Positions 52,122 through 60,726 of a stretch of DNA of 64,000 bases are shown here, in pieces. A program made the position numbers and the translations under genes. Location: assembly GCA_002727195.1 (NCBI GenBank), contig PBWH01000005.1, positions 74,625 through 138,624 of the forward strand, given 5' to 3'. The DNA comes from Gemmatimonadota bacterium. Its GTDB lineage: Bacteria; Latescibacterota; UBA2968. Each line of letters starts with the position of its first letter. Within the stretch, counting starts at the first letter, position 1. The notes under the pieces are model-generated. The model had not been told where the DNA came from. It saw only the letters and a list, made by a program, of their open reading frames with translations, and searched no databases.

Positions 52122-52865
52122 ATGAAAATCCTCGTCACCGGCATGAGCGGCCTGATCGGAAAGGCCATACGTAAAGACCTCGAAGGCGATTACGATCTGC
52201 GCGCCCTCAATCGATCCGCGGTCGACGGCATCGATTGCGTCCAGGCCGACATCTCCGACTTCGACGCCATCCGCCCCGCCTTCGACGGCGTCGATCAGGT
52301 CGTCCACATGGCGGCGATCGCGCACGGGAGCCCGGAATGGGACAAGCTCCTCCCCTTCAACGTCATCGGCACCTACAACGTGTTCGAGGCGGCAAAGCAA
52401 GCTGGCGTCAAACGCGTCATCTACGCCAGCAGTGGCGCCACTATCTCGGGATACGAGCTATCGGAGCCCTACAAGGCACTAGGTGAGGGCCGCTACGAGG
52501 AAGTGACCGAGTGGGATGACCTGACCCATCTGAGCCCGCTCCACCCTCGGGGCATCTACGGTTGCACGAAGGTCTGGGCAGAAGCCCTCGCCCGTTACTA
52601 CTCCGACTCAGCAGGCATGTCCATGATCGGCCTGAGAATCGGTGCGGTGAACGAGGAGGATCTACCGCTCCAGACGCGCCAGCACTCGGTCTTTTGCAGC
52701 CAGGGTGATGTGGCGCGAATGGTCAGGACGTGCATCGAAACGGAAGCGGACATCAAATACGACATCTTCTTCGTCGTTTCGAACAACCGCTACTCATACC
52801 GCGACATGAGCCACGCGAAGGAAGTCCTTGGCTTCGAACCACAAGACAGTGCAGACGATCGTTAG
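52122..52865 (+). CDS. NAD-dependent epimerase/dehydratase (extended SDR)
   Basis: A 247-residue extended short-chain dehydrogenase: LVTGMSGLIGKAIRKDL (GxxGxxG), DQVVHMAAIAHGSP, VIYASSGATISGYELSEPYK and the catalytic GIYGCTKVWAEAL (YxxxK). It is shorter than typical sugar epimerases (about 310 residues), like NAD-dependent uronate dehydrogenases, which would suit an acid-sugar pathway. AGGAGA precedes the ATG. Confidence 0.88.
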   Translation: MKILVTGMSGLIGKAIRKDLEGDYDLRALNRSAVDGIDCVQADISDFDAIRPAFDGVDQVVHMAAIAHGSPEWDKLLPFNVIGTYNVFEAAKQAGVKRVIYASSGATISGYELSEPYKALGEGRYEEVTEWDDLTHLSPLHPRGIYGCTKVWAEALARYYSDSAGMSMIGLRIGAVNEEDLPLQTRQHSVFCSQGDVARMVRTCIETEADIKYDIFFVVSNNRYSYRDMSHAKEVLGFEPQDSADDR

Positions 52866-52867
52866 CG

Positions 52868-52916
52868 CCGTGTCTTCGAGTGATCCGGCCCCTAGGCCGG
52901 ATTGTATCGAGAAGCC
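52868..52916. repeat. REP-like palindrome, family CGTGTCTTCGAG
   Basis: CGTGTCTTCGAGTGATCCGG then CCCCTAGGCCGGATTGTATC and GAGAAGCC. The inner stem ATCCGGCC/GGCCGGAT is perfect. It starts three bases after the SDR stop, like the copies at 37131 and 46729. Confidence 0.7.
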
Positions 52917-52948
52917 GGCATATAGAGGCTGAACCCCGGAAACCGTCC

Positions 52949-54145
52949 ATGACCAAACTCCGAATCGCTGTCGTAGGCGTTGGAACCCGCGAAACATCCC
53001 GTGCCCGAGGCTATCTTTCCACGATCAAGCGACTCCACGATCGATGGGAGATCTGTGCCCTCTGTGACTCGGGTGACGCCCTGGACGAAATGGGCGAACG
53101 ATTCGGCGTCTCCGCACGGTTCAGACGATATGCCGACATGCTCGATCAGAGCGAGCCGGATGTCGTCTTCCTCCTCGTCCCCTCCGACGGCCAGACGCCG
53201 CTTGCACTCGAGGCGATCGATCGCGGCTGTCACGTCCTCACGGAGATCCCTTACGCGCTGACGCTCCCAATGGGAGACGCCGTGGCTGAAGCCGCGCGAG
53301 AAAAGGGCGTTCAGTGGGAGATCGCCGAAAACGTATGGCGATGGCCGAACGAGCAGCTCAAACGTCGGATCGTTGAGCAGGGCCTTCTCGGCAAGATCAC
53401 CCACGCGCGCATGTTCTACACGCACGGGAGCTACCACGGCTTCAATGGAATCCGAAAGCTGCTCGGCAGACGAGCGAAGCGCGTCCTGGGTTACGCCCAG
53501 TGCGTCGACATCCCCGAACAGGAGACTTACGGCGGCGACCGAGAGAACACCCGCTGGTGGGACAGTGCGGTCATCGAGTTCGAGGACGACATCACCTGCC
53601 TGTATGAGATGCCACCCAGCCCGAGTCCCCGGAACATCCTGTGGGAAGTCGAAGGGACGTCCGGCCATCTCTCCGGCCGCACACTCGTCCTGTATGATGG
53701 GAGCGAGCGGGCCACACACGAGATCGAGGAAGTCTACGAGGACGTGAACGGCGAGCAGGTCCTGTCGGCTGTCCGGGTGGACACGGATCCGCCCGTCGTA
53801 TGGGAAAACCCGTATAAGTCTAACGGGATCGGCGTGACGGACGATACCGCAAAAGCGTGTATTCTCGACAGCCTGCACCGGGCGATCACCGAAGGTGAGC
53901 CGCTGGCCTACGGGTCGGACGAAGCACGACAGGATATGGAGCTGTGGGTCGCAGTACGTGAGAGTGCGGAAAACGGGAACCGATGGGTCAACCTGCCCAT
54001 CAGGCAGGAAGTGGACGTCGAGCGAAGGATCCGAGCTGAATACGTCCGGCGATATGGCGGCGATCCGGTCGAGGATTACGGCAAACTGCTCGACGGCGAA
54101 TACAACCGGCTGAGCGCCATGTGGACAGTCGCCGGGTTTCTATAG
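52949..54145 (+). CDS. Gfo/Idh/MocA family oxidoreductase lacking the usual EKP lysine
   Basis: A 398-residue protein with Rossmann motif IAVVGVGTRETSRARGYLST. The usual EKP reads VLTEIPYALTLPMGDAV, so Lys is replaced by Ile; WEIAENVWRWPNEQLKRRIV follows. The C-terminal domain contains WWDSAVIEFEDDITCLYEMP. Loss of the lysine parallels the gene at 12727-13794 and implies altered catalysis. The ATG is 33 bp beyond the REP-like element. Substrate unknown. Confidence 0.87.
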   Translation: MTKLRIAVVGVGTRETSRARGYLSTIKRLHDRWEICALCDSGDALDEMGERFGVSARFRRYADMLDQSEPDVVFLLVPSDGQTPLALEAIDRGCHVLTEIPYALTLPMGDAVAEAAREKGVQWEIAENVWRWPNEQLKRRIVEQGLLGKITHARMFYTHGSYHGFNGIRKLLGRRAKRVLGYAQCVDIPEQETYGGDRENTRWWDSAVIEFEDDITCLYEMPPSPSPRNILWEVEGTSGHLSGRTLVLYDGSERATHEIEEVYEDVNGEQVLSAVRVDTDPPVVWENPYKSNGIGVTDDTAKACILDSLHRAITEGEPLAYGSDEARQDMELWVAVRESAENGNRWVNLPIRQEVDVERRIRAEYVRRYGGDPVEDYGKLLDGEYNRLSAMWTVAGFL

Positions 54146-54350
54146 CCGGTAGGTATGTCCGCAGAGAGGAGGCGGTTTCAGCCCCGGCAGGGGCGATCGT
54201 TCGACAGCTAGGGGCGGAAGACCCTGGTAAGCAGAAACGAGAGGATCAGGGGCGCCGCCATCGAGGAGATGATATGCGGTCTCAATGCCCCGGCGCCTGG
54301 CTATCGGAACCGTAGAGCAATCGGTGGTGTCTCTACTCGACCGACCCTGC
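54146..54350. repeat. GC-rich dispersed repeat element
   Basis: TCAGCCCCGGCAGGGGCGAT (54178-54197), then TAGGGGCGGAAGACCCTGG and AGGATCAGGGGCGCC resemble palindromic CCCGGCAGGGG elements with conserved spacing found in intergenic regions of planctomycete-like genomes. ATATGCGGTCTCAATGCCCC follows. No gene is supported. Confidence 0.45.
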
Positions 54351-55250
54351 TCACACCGCCCCAAGACGCGCCAATTCCGCACGCAACTCTGCCACGCCTT
54401 CCTGACCCGCATCCGTACGCGGCGGCCGAACCGGCCCCCCTGTCAGCCCCACGAGATCCAGCGCCGACTTGATGATCCCCTCGGCGTGTCGGTTCCGCAG
54501 CTCCTCGAGAGGCGCCAACCGCGCCTGGATCTCGACCATCCGATCCCAATCCTTCCGCTTGGCAGCTTCGAGCAGTTCCAGCTCGAACTCCGGGATGAAG
54601 TTCACGAACCCGGCTGTAAACGTCTCGATCCCCATCTGGAACCGCAGGTGCAGAACACCCGGATCGTGCCGCTTGTTCCCGATCCAGACAAACCGATCGC
54701 CGACGAGCTGGACCGCACGGAACAGGTTGTGCGGCACCAGACAGGGATCCTTCACCCCAACCACCTGATCGATCTCCGCCAGGCGCGCGAAGAAGGCGGC
54801 CGACCAACCCTGCGTGTTGTAGGGCATCAGGGCGACATCGGAGAGTCCGGCCAGCCGCTCGTAGTACTGGTAGACGCCATCCAGATCTTCCGGAATCTGG
54901 TTCCGGATAAAGGGCGCCATTCCCAGCATCACCTCCACCCCCAGCTTCTCGTAACGGGGGATCAAAGCCGCTGCTGCGCCGAAGTTGTCTGGTAAAGCAG
55001 GCATCACAAGTGCACGATCCCCCGCCACCTCGAACGCGCACGCTGCAAGCGTCTCCAGTTCGTCCACGGTCAGCGCATTGACCTCTCCCGTACCGCCGCC
55101 CACCACCACCATCTTCACACCCCGGTCCAGCATGAATGCGATGTTGCTGGCGTATCCATCGAGATCCAGCTTGAACGGATCGTCGTGTTTGAACGTCGTC
55201 ACGGCATAGGCGTGTACTTCTCGCAGTCGCTCTTTGAGGTTTTCGTGCAT
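54351..55250 (-). CDS. DapA/NAL-family class I aldolase-lyase
   Basis: A 299-residue TIM barrel of the dihydrodipicolinate synthase/N-acetylneuraminate lyase family. GGGTGEVNALTVDE, DVALMPYNTQGWSAAF (catalytic Tyr) and QVVGVKDPCLVP (Schiff-base Lys) are intact. Instead of a lysine-synthesis gene, the context (dehydratases, sialidase-like protein) points to a 2-keto-3-deoxy-sugar acid or sialic acid type aldolase. ATG 55250 is preferred over GTG 55253. Single gene. Confidence 0.88.
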   Translation of the reverse strand: MHENLKERLREVHAYAVTTFKHDDPFKLDLDGYASNIAFMLDRGVKMVVVGGGTGEVNALTVDELETLAACAFEVAGDRALVMPALPDNFGAAAALIPRYEKLGVEVMLGMAPFIRNQIPEDLDGVYQYYERLAGLSDVALMPYNTQGWSAAFFARLAEIDQVVGVKDPCLVPHNLFRAVQLVGDRFVWIGNKRHDPGVLHLRFQMGIETFTAGFVNFIPEFELELLEAAKRKDWDRMVEIQARLAPLEELRNRHAEGIIKSALDLVGLTGGPVRPPRTDAGQEGVAELRAELARLGAV

Positions 55251-55338
55251 CACTATCGCCCTGAATGAGGTTTGTCGTTCGTCATCTGCGGCGGTTACTT
55301 CAAACCGGTGCCTATTCTGAACTGAAGGGAGAAGCCGG

Positions 55339-56115
55339 ATGGAAGCGATCGATTTCTGGAACGCCTACCTGACCTGGAGAACAGACTGGAACGTCATCCC
55401 GTCCAAAACCACCTCCAGCAAGCCGGTATACACCTTGAATAACGCGAGGATGCCGGTAGATTGCTGCTGCCGCATCACGGAGAAGGCAACCGGCGAAGAG
55501 CGATCGTATGTGCTCGGCGGAAACTGCAAGACGGAGCGGGTCGGGGCAGACCGGGACATCTGGACGATGCCCAATGCGGACTTCGTGCCCGTCTTCTCTC
55601 AGGAACAGTTCATGATGATCAAGACCTTCGAGCGAGTCGGCACGCGAGTCCAGCTCTACCCACCGACGCTCGGCGAGCAGTCTGATCGCCAGGTCGGTCG
55701 GTGCGCCGACAACTTCGCGAGCGTCCGAATCGACCTCCCAACACAGGAGGCTCAGGTTCTGGAATCGAACGAGCAGATCGTCAGCGCCGTACTCGACAAC
55801 CGCCATCTGGTCGCACGAACGGCCTACGAGGTCGCGCGCTATTCGGTCACCCTCGAGTACCCCATACGGACCATCAACGCCAACGAGCGCGACAGCGCCT
55901 ACCAGACCGACACGGGACCACTCCTGATCCCCGACCTCGATCGCGATCCGGATGACCTGATCAGCGGATTCGAGCTCGCCTATTCAGCCTTCAACACCCC
56001 CGACTGGATCGAATTCATGGTCCGTGTCGCCACACCCTTAACCGACGACATTAGCGTATTTCACTACTCAGAATCCCGCCGCTTCGACACGACAAACGTG
56101 ATGGTCCAGCTGTAG
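55339..56115 (+). CDS. Uncharacterised 258-residue protein
   Basis: I do not recognise this family. The start is firm: GAAGGGAGAAG lies just before the ATG. The protein is soluble, without signal peptide or membrane helices, rich in beta-strand-like segments. Notable features: a CCC cluster (MPVDCCCRITEKATG), GNCKTERVGADRDIWTMPNA, then LEYPIRTINANERDSAYQTD and FELAYSAFNTPDWIEFMVRV. Repeated Arg-x-Pro-x-Asn style loops are absent. Codon use is like its neighbours, so recent transfer is not indicated. It is divergent from the DapA-like gene by 88 bp. Confidence 0.7.
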   Translation: MEAIDFWNAYLTWRTDWNVIPSKTTSSKPVYTLNNARMPVDCCCRITEKATGEERSYVLGGNCKTERVGADRDIWTMPNADFVPVFSQEQFMMIKTFERVGTRVQLYPPTLGEQSDRQVGRCADNFASVRIDLPTQEAQVLESNEQIVSAVLDNRHLVARTAYEVARYSVTLEYPIRTINANERDSAYQTDTGPLLIPDLDRDPDDLISGFELAYSAFNTPDWIEFMVRVATPLTDDISVFHYSESRRFDTTNVMVQL

Positions 56116-56282
56116 CCAGTCCAAGACACCACGGAAACTGGGCTATCCTGCCCCGACGTGGTGCCTGACCCTGGGCCTGTCGATCGAACCTGACGCTGCA
56201 CCAGACCCTTTCGTGTCTTTTCGTGTATTTCGTGGTCTTCTTTTGCTCTTGCGCCCAACCAGGAGACAGCGTTCCAACCTCT
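56116..56282. repeat. Intergenic with heptad repeat at the sialidase 3' end
   Basis: CCCTTTCGTGTCTTTTCGTG then TATTTCGTGGTCTTCT (56207-56243), a GTGT/GTGG element pointing to the stop of the minus-strand sialidase gene 40 bp away. Nothing else is recognised. Confidence 0.6.
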
Positions 56283-57275
56283 CTACTCCCGCTCCAACAA
56301 CACCCCCACGATATCCCCTTTCCCTTCACTTCTCGGGCTGCTCGTGAATACCCAAAACCCCGTTCCCTCGACACGCACCGAGTCCGAGTAAGCATAGCTC
56401 CCCTCGAACGGCGGCTTGTCGATCTCCATCCGGTTTCCCCACGTCCTGCCGCTGTCTTCCGAGAACACCGCCACCGTCTCGTGTCGATCGATGTCTCTTC
56501 CGGTCAGAATCAGCGTCTGCTCGTCGAACCGATTCACGCGCGGCGCCCAGATGTCCAGATCCGTCTCCTTCACGATCGGCTCCCACGTGTGACCATCGTC
56601 GAGGCTCCGCCGCGAATAGCAGTGCCCGATCGGTGGCGTTTGATACGTCATCGCCAGCAGCGACCCATCCGGACACCATTCGACGTGGGGATAGAAGGGC
56701 GGACCGGCTTCGTGCAATCGGTCGAAGTCGGGGTAGTCCGTCGGGAAGATCAAGCTGTGTTTGGTCCAGCTTGTTCCCCCATCACTGCTCACGTAAAGCG
56801 CGTTGCCATATCTGGACCAGACCCCCGCGTAGAACATGCCGTCTCGAACAACGAGATTCCTGGCGAACATCACGGCATAGGGATCGCTGTCGTCGACTGG
56901 CCCAACTTCACGCCACGTCTTCCCGTCGTCCTCACTGACCTGGATCCACGACCCGACGATCCCGACATCCCCACCCAGCACCTCACGCCTCTGCACGATC
57001 ATCACGAGGGAGCCGTCGGGTGCAAGACCGTACTCACCAAACAGCGAGTCGACCCCGCGATCCCGCCAGTCTGCCACCGGTCCCTCATCCGACCAGGTGA
57101 ACCCGCCGTCCGTGCTCCGCCATTGGCGGGCGAATCCATCTCCGCCCCCGTGCAGATTCGAATCCTGATGGTTCAGCAGCAGATCGCCGTTCGACGCCTG
57201 GATCACGCACGGCCCGTGCAGGTCGCGCTCCGGATTGACGTTTACGTCGACCCGATCGAGGACATTGACCTGCAC
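56283..57275 (-). CDS. Sialidase/BNR-repeat beta-propeller hydrolase-like protein
   Basis: A 330-residue six-bladed propeller with five Asp-box repeats: STDGGFTW, SEDDGKTW, SSDGGTSW, SLDDGHTW, SEDSGRTW. The N-terminal HGPCVIQASNGDLLLNHQDS carries no clear RIP arginine, so exo-sialidase activity is uncertain; many relatives act on other sugars. Starts at GTG 57275 directly after the PhyH stop (no gap), the last gene of a four-gene unit. No signal peptide is visible. Confidence 0.87.
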   Translation of the reverse strand: MQVNVLDRVDVNVNPERDLHGPCVIQASNGDLLLNHQDSNLHGGGDGFARQWRSTDGGFTWSDEGPVADWRDRGVDSLFGEYGLAPDGSLVMIVQRREVLGGDVGIVGSWIQVSEDDGKTWREVGPVDDSDPYAVMFARNLVVRDGMFYAGVWSRYGNALYVSSDGGTSWTKHSLIFPTDYPDFDRLHEAGPPFYPHVEWCPDGSLLAMTYQTPPIGHCYSRRSLDDGHTWEPIVKETDLDIWAPRVNRFDEQTLILTGRDIDRHETVAVFSEDSGRTWGNRMEIDKPPFEGSYAYSDSVRVEGTGFWVFTSSPRSEGKGDIVGVLLERE

Positions 57276-58016
57276 CTACCCGAGATCCTCGATCTGCTTG
57301 GCGGCGGTCTCCAGGTAGCGAGCGTGCGCCTCCTCGTCGAGCTCGCAACTCTCGCCGCGCATCACCATGGCAAATGCCTGCCGATGCCGGTCATCCGTAC
57401 GGTTGGCATCTGCACGATGGATCGTGTTCCCATGGTGAACGGCCGCATCACCCGGGTTCAACGTCACGACCTCCTCCTCGTCAGCTACGATTTCGTGATC
57501 GGGCAGGTGTTGCGAGAACCCGAGCACACTCGAGCGGCTGTGAGGGAGCACACCGTGCTTATGGGAACCGCGAACATACCGAAGACACCCGTTCTCCTCG
57601 TCGACGGGATCGATGGCGACCCAGATCGTCAGCACGTTTGGCGGGTTCAGGTTGAAGTAATAGTTGTCCTGATGCGGCGGTGTAACGTGTTCAGTCTTCG
57701 GCGGCTTGTTGAACCATTCCGGCTCACCCGCCTCGACGGGCTCGCCCAGAATCGCCTCTGCAAGGTCGATCCACCGCCGGTTCTGGCGATACGCCTCGAA
57801 GAACGGATCCACCGCCATCCCCTGCAGCTGCTTCAGTGTCTCCGGACGATCCTTTTCCTGGTAGTATGCCTTCCCCGGCCCTAGTGTCGGCACCACATCG
57901 CGGACATACCGCTCCACATTCTCCCGGACCTCCTCGAACGCCTGCCCCGTCAGGAAATCCCGAACGATCACAAACCCATCCCTATCGAAACGTGCTCTCA
58001 ATTCATCTGTGTCCAT
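57276..58016 (-). CDS. Phytanoyl-CoA dioxygenase (PhyH) family Fe/2OG enzyme
   Basis: A 246-residue PhyH protein similar to ectoine-hydroxylase-like members: FDRDGFVIVRDFLTGQAFEE, HxD in VTPPHQDNYYFNLNPP, GCLRYVRGSHKHGVL, and distal NTIHRADANRTDDRHRQAFA. The iron site is complete. GGGAG precedes the ATG. Third gene of the unit SHMT-like, Zn-ADH, PhyH, sialidase-like; it abuts the sialidase start without any gap. Confidence 0.93.
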   Translation of the reverse strand: MDTDELRARFDRDGFVIVRDFLTGQAFEEVRENVERYVRDVVPTLGPGKAYYQEKDRPETLKQLQGMAVDPFFEAYRQNRRWIDLAEAILGEPVEAGEPEWFNKPPKTEHVTPPHQDNYYFNLNPPNVLTIWVAIDPVDEENGCLRYVRGSHKHGVLPHSRSSVLGFSQHLPDHEIVADEEEVVTLNPGDAAVHHGNTIHRADANRTDDRHRQAFAMVMRGESCELDEEAHARYLETAAKQIEDLG

Positions 58017-58061
58017 CGGCTCCCACCTTTTGACACTTGAAAATTGACACTTGACCCTGGC

Positions 58062-59084
58062 TTACGTCCATTCGAACACAACCTTCCCCGTCTCCCCTGC
58101 ATCGAACGTCCGAAACGCTTCCACTGCCTGATCGATCGTGTATCGATGCGTCACGATATCGTCGAGCGGTACCTCGTTCCGCTGAAGAAACTCAACCGCC
58201 TCGTAGTAGGCGCCCACAGGATAGACGCTGTTTCCCCGGATCGTAATGTCCTTCCCGATCAGATCGCCGATGTTGATCGCCAGATCAGACGCGCCGGCTC
58301 CAACATAAACCACGGTTCCCTTACGCCCCGCCACCTGAGCGGCTTGAAACCTCGCCTTACCGTTCCCGGAGCACTCCACCACACCTGCGGCCCCCTTCCC
58401 GCCCGTCAGTTCGCGAATGGCCTCGACCGGATCCTCCTGGCTCGCATCGATCACGGCGCCGTTCCCTACTCGTTTCGCGAGATCGACGCGATACGCCTGA
58501 ACGTCAACGCCGATCGTGCGATAGCCCATCCCCTGTCCGGTCAGCAGAGCCGTCATACCGACGGGTCCGAGTCCGAACACGACATACCAGTCACCGGCGT
58601 TCGCAGAGATCTTGCTCGCTCCGGCGAATGCCGTTCCGGCGGTGCACGCCAACTGCGTACCGACTTCAAACGAGAGCGATTCGGGCAGCGGCAGGCAGTA
58701 ACGTGATTCAGTCAGCATATAGTCGGCGTGTGATCCATCCTGCGTACGGCCGAACGCGCCCCCTGTCGGGCAATGGGCAGGCGTACCGGACGCACACTCA
58801 ACGCAGTGCCCACATCCGACCCGGTGATAGACACACACTCGATCCCCGACCTTCACGTTCACAACACCGGCGCCGACTTCGGCCACGACTCCCGTTGGCT
58901 CGTGACCCGAGATCATCCCCTCCCGGCTCTCTGCCCATTCCCGTGTGTTGTGATACTTGTGGAGGTCGCTCCCACAGAGCCCACCCACCTTCATCTCGAC
59001 GACCACCTGACCGTGACCAGGCTCCGGATCGGGGAAGTCTCTTACCTCGACCTCGCTCTCACCCAGGTAAACCACACCCCTCAT
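58062..59084 (-). CDS. Zinc-dependent alcohol dehydrogenase (threonine/sorbitol dehydrogenase-like)
   Basis: A 340-residue MDR enzyme with complete zinc sites: GGLCGSDLHKYH (catalytic Cys) and SGHEPTGVVAEVG (His/Glu), and the four-cysteine structural site GCGHCVECASGTPAHC. Nucleotide-binding VVFGLGPVGMTALLTGQG follows. It oxidises a secondary alcohol or sugar using NAD(P). ATG 59084 overlaps the preceding SHMT-like stop by four bases (ATGA). Confidence 0.93.
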   Translation of the reverse strand: MRGVVYLGESEVEVRDFPDPEPGHGQVVVEMKVGGLCGSDLHKYHNTREWAESREGMISGHEPTGVVAEVGAGVVNVKVGDRVCVYHRVGCGHCVECASGTPAHCPTGGAFGRTQDGSHADYMLTESRYCLPLPESLSFEVGTQLACTAGTAFAGASKISANAGDWYVVFGLGPVGMTALLTGQGMGYRTIGVDVQAYRVDLAKRVGNGAVIDASQEDPVEAIRELTGGKGAAGVVECSGNGKARFQAAQVAGRKGTVVYVGAGASDLAINIGDLIGKDITIRGNSVYPVGAYYEAVEFLQRNEVPLDDIVTHRYTIDQAVEAFRTFDAGETGKVVFEWT

Positions 59085-60337
59085 AGTCTCTCTCCTCCGT
59101 TGGCCTCTGCATCGATCGTGAACCGGACAGTCTTGAAACGGTTCGCCAATTCGATCGCGCGCTCTTTGACGCTCGATTCTCCAGCCATCGCGTCGACAAT
59201 GCATCCGGCGATCGCGTCGGCGTCATCCTCGTCCATCCCATATCGTGTAACCTCCTGCACACCAATCCGCAAGCCGTGACTACCATATTCATCCGGCACA
59301 CCCGTCCCGCCAGCAATGATGTGACACGCCTCGAGGCGTTCAGCAACCTCTGCTCCCGTTCCATATGCGTCGACGACGGGAATCACCGTGTGAGACTCGG
59401 TGTATCCGTGTTCGGCGCCGACAATGGGCAGACCGCGCGCCTCCAGTGCTCCTGCAAGCGCCTTCGCATTCGCGATGATGGCGTCAGCGTAGGCGCTCCC
59501 GCACGCCTTCCACTCCAGGAAGGTCGCGGCAAGGGCTGGGATCCGCGCCAGATGATGGTTGGCGATCACCAACGGCGCGGTCGCTTCTCCGATCTGATCG
59601 AAGAGGTCACCATCGTTCGTCATGAGCATCCCGCCCTGCGGGCCGGCCAACGTCTTGTGTGTACTCGTGATCAGGACGTCAGCGCCCTCTGCCAACGGCT
59701 GCTGAAACCGTCCGCCAGCGATCATCCCCATCACGTGGGCGGCGTCATAGACCAGAATCGCGTCAGGTCGATGCTGGTCGAGCGCGTCGCGAATCTCACG
59801 GACAGGTTGAGGGAAGAGAAACGTAGCAGACCCGATCACAACGAGTTTGGGACGGTGTTCGGCGATCAACTCGAGCGTCGCATCCAGATCGATGTTGAAA
59901 CTCGGCCCGTCCCAGGGGACTGCGATGGGTTCGAGATCGACCCGCAGGTTCGACGTCGCCAGCTTGTGCGCATACCGGTGCGCATTCTGCACCTCGAGCA
60001 CCTTGTCACCCGGCTCGCCCAGCGCGAACATCGCGATGATACCGGCAATGTTCCCTGACAGCGCCCGCAGATCGACGTGTTCGGCGCAGAACAGATCACG
60101 AGCCGTCTCCTGCGCGAGCTTCTCCAGTTCGGCGACCTGTTTGGTCCCCCGATAATGCTGGTTGTCCGGATCGCTCCCGCTGTAGAACCCGTATCGCCGG
60201 TTAAGCGCCTCGACGATCATCCCCTCAACAAACGGCGACGGCGTATTCTCCGACGCGATCAGGTTGAGGCATTGGTCTCTGTACTCCCGCTGGCTATCGA
60301 CCAGCGATCTCAATCTCGCGAGCTGCTCACGCATCAT
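59081..60337 (-). CDS. glyA: Serine hydroxymethyltransferase-like PLP enzyme
   Basis: A 418-residue PLP enzyme of the SHMT family: CLNLIASENTPSPFVEGMIV, YGFYSGSDPDNQHYRGTKQV, VYDAAHVMGMIAGGRF and STHKTLAGPQGGML with the PLP lysine. It is coupled to an alcohol dehydrogenase rather than folate genes. The residues differ from classic GlyA in several loops, so it may act as an aldolase on a beta-hydroxy amino acid. The symbol is tentative. First gene of the minus-strand unit; GAGGGG immediately precedes ATG ATG, so translation may begin at 60334. Confidence 0.87.
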   Translation of the reverse strand: MMREQLARLRSLVDSQREYRDQCLNLIASENTPSPFVEGMIVEALNRRYGFYSGSDPDNQHYRGTKQVAELEKLAQETARDLFCAEHVDLRALSGNIAGIIAMFALGEPGDKVLEVQNAHRYAHKLATSNLRVDLEPIAVPWDGPSFNIDLDATLELIAEHRPKLVVIGSATFLFPQPVREIRDALDQHRPDAILVYDAAHVMGMIAGGRFQQPLAEGADVLITSTHKTLAGPQGGMLMTNDGDLFDQIGEATAPLVIANHHLARIPALAATFLEWKACGSAYADAIIANAKALAGALEARGLPIVGAEHGYTESHTVIPVVDAYGTGAEVAERLEACHIIAGGTGVPDEYGSHGLRIGVQEVTRYGMDEDDADAIAGCIVDAMAGESSVKERAIELANRFKTVRFTIDAEANGGERL

Positions 60338-60726
60338 CCCCTCACGGTCAGTGGTACCCCCCGTAACTTAACCCGTCACGCTTCAGGCGCCATCCCAACC
60401 AATCTAGCCTGGATTCCCAGTGGATCGGCAGTACCTTGAGGCGACTGTTCTCACAGGGCAGTCAAAGACTAGGAACCACAGATAAACACAAATGAACACG
60501 AATGGGTTTGGAGCCCTGTAGGGGCTCCGTCATATAGCCCGGGGTAAGCCGACGCGATAGCGGAGGCGCCACCCCGGGTACCCGCGCCAGCCAGACGCGG
60601 GCGCCGCAATATGCTTGCATCACCGTACAAAAGTGGCCCTCGGCGCCCAGTCAGATACCTAAAAGCGGAATTGCCATTCGACCAACCGTCGGCCTTCCGA
60701 TCCTGGCCGCGAACCTGAGAGAACCC
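60338..60726. repeat. Intergenic with heptad repeat and GC-rich palindromic repeat
   Basis: AACCACAGATAAACACAAAT then GAACACGAATGGG (60474-60506) is a GTGT/GTGG element on the minus strand, pointing to the SHMT-like gene, and almost the reverse complement of 40283-40315. It is followed by GGAGCCCTGTAGGGGCTCC (60512-60530), ATAGCCCGGGGTAAGCCGAC and ACGCGGGCGCCGC, a composite GC-rich hairpin repeat. No gene is seen. Confidence 0.6.
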
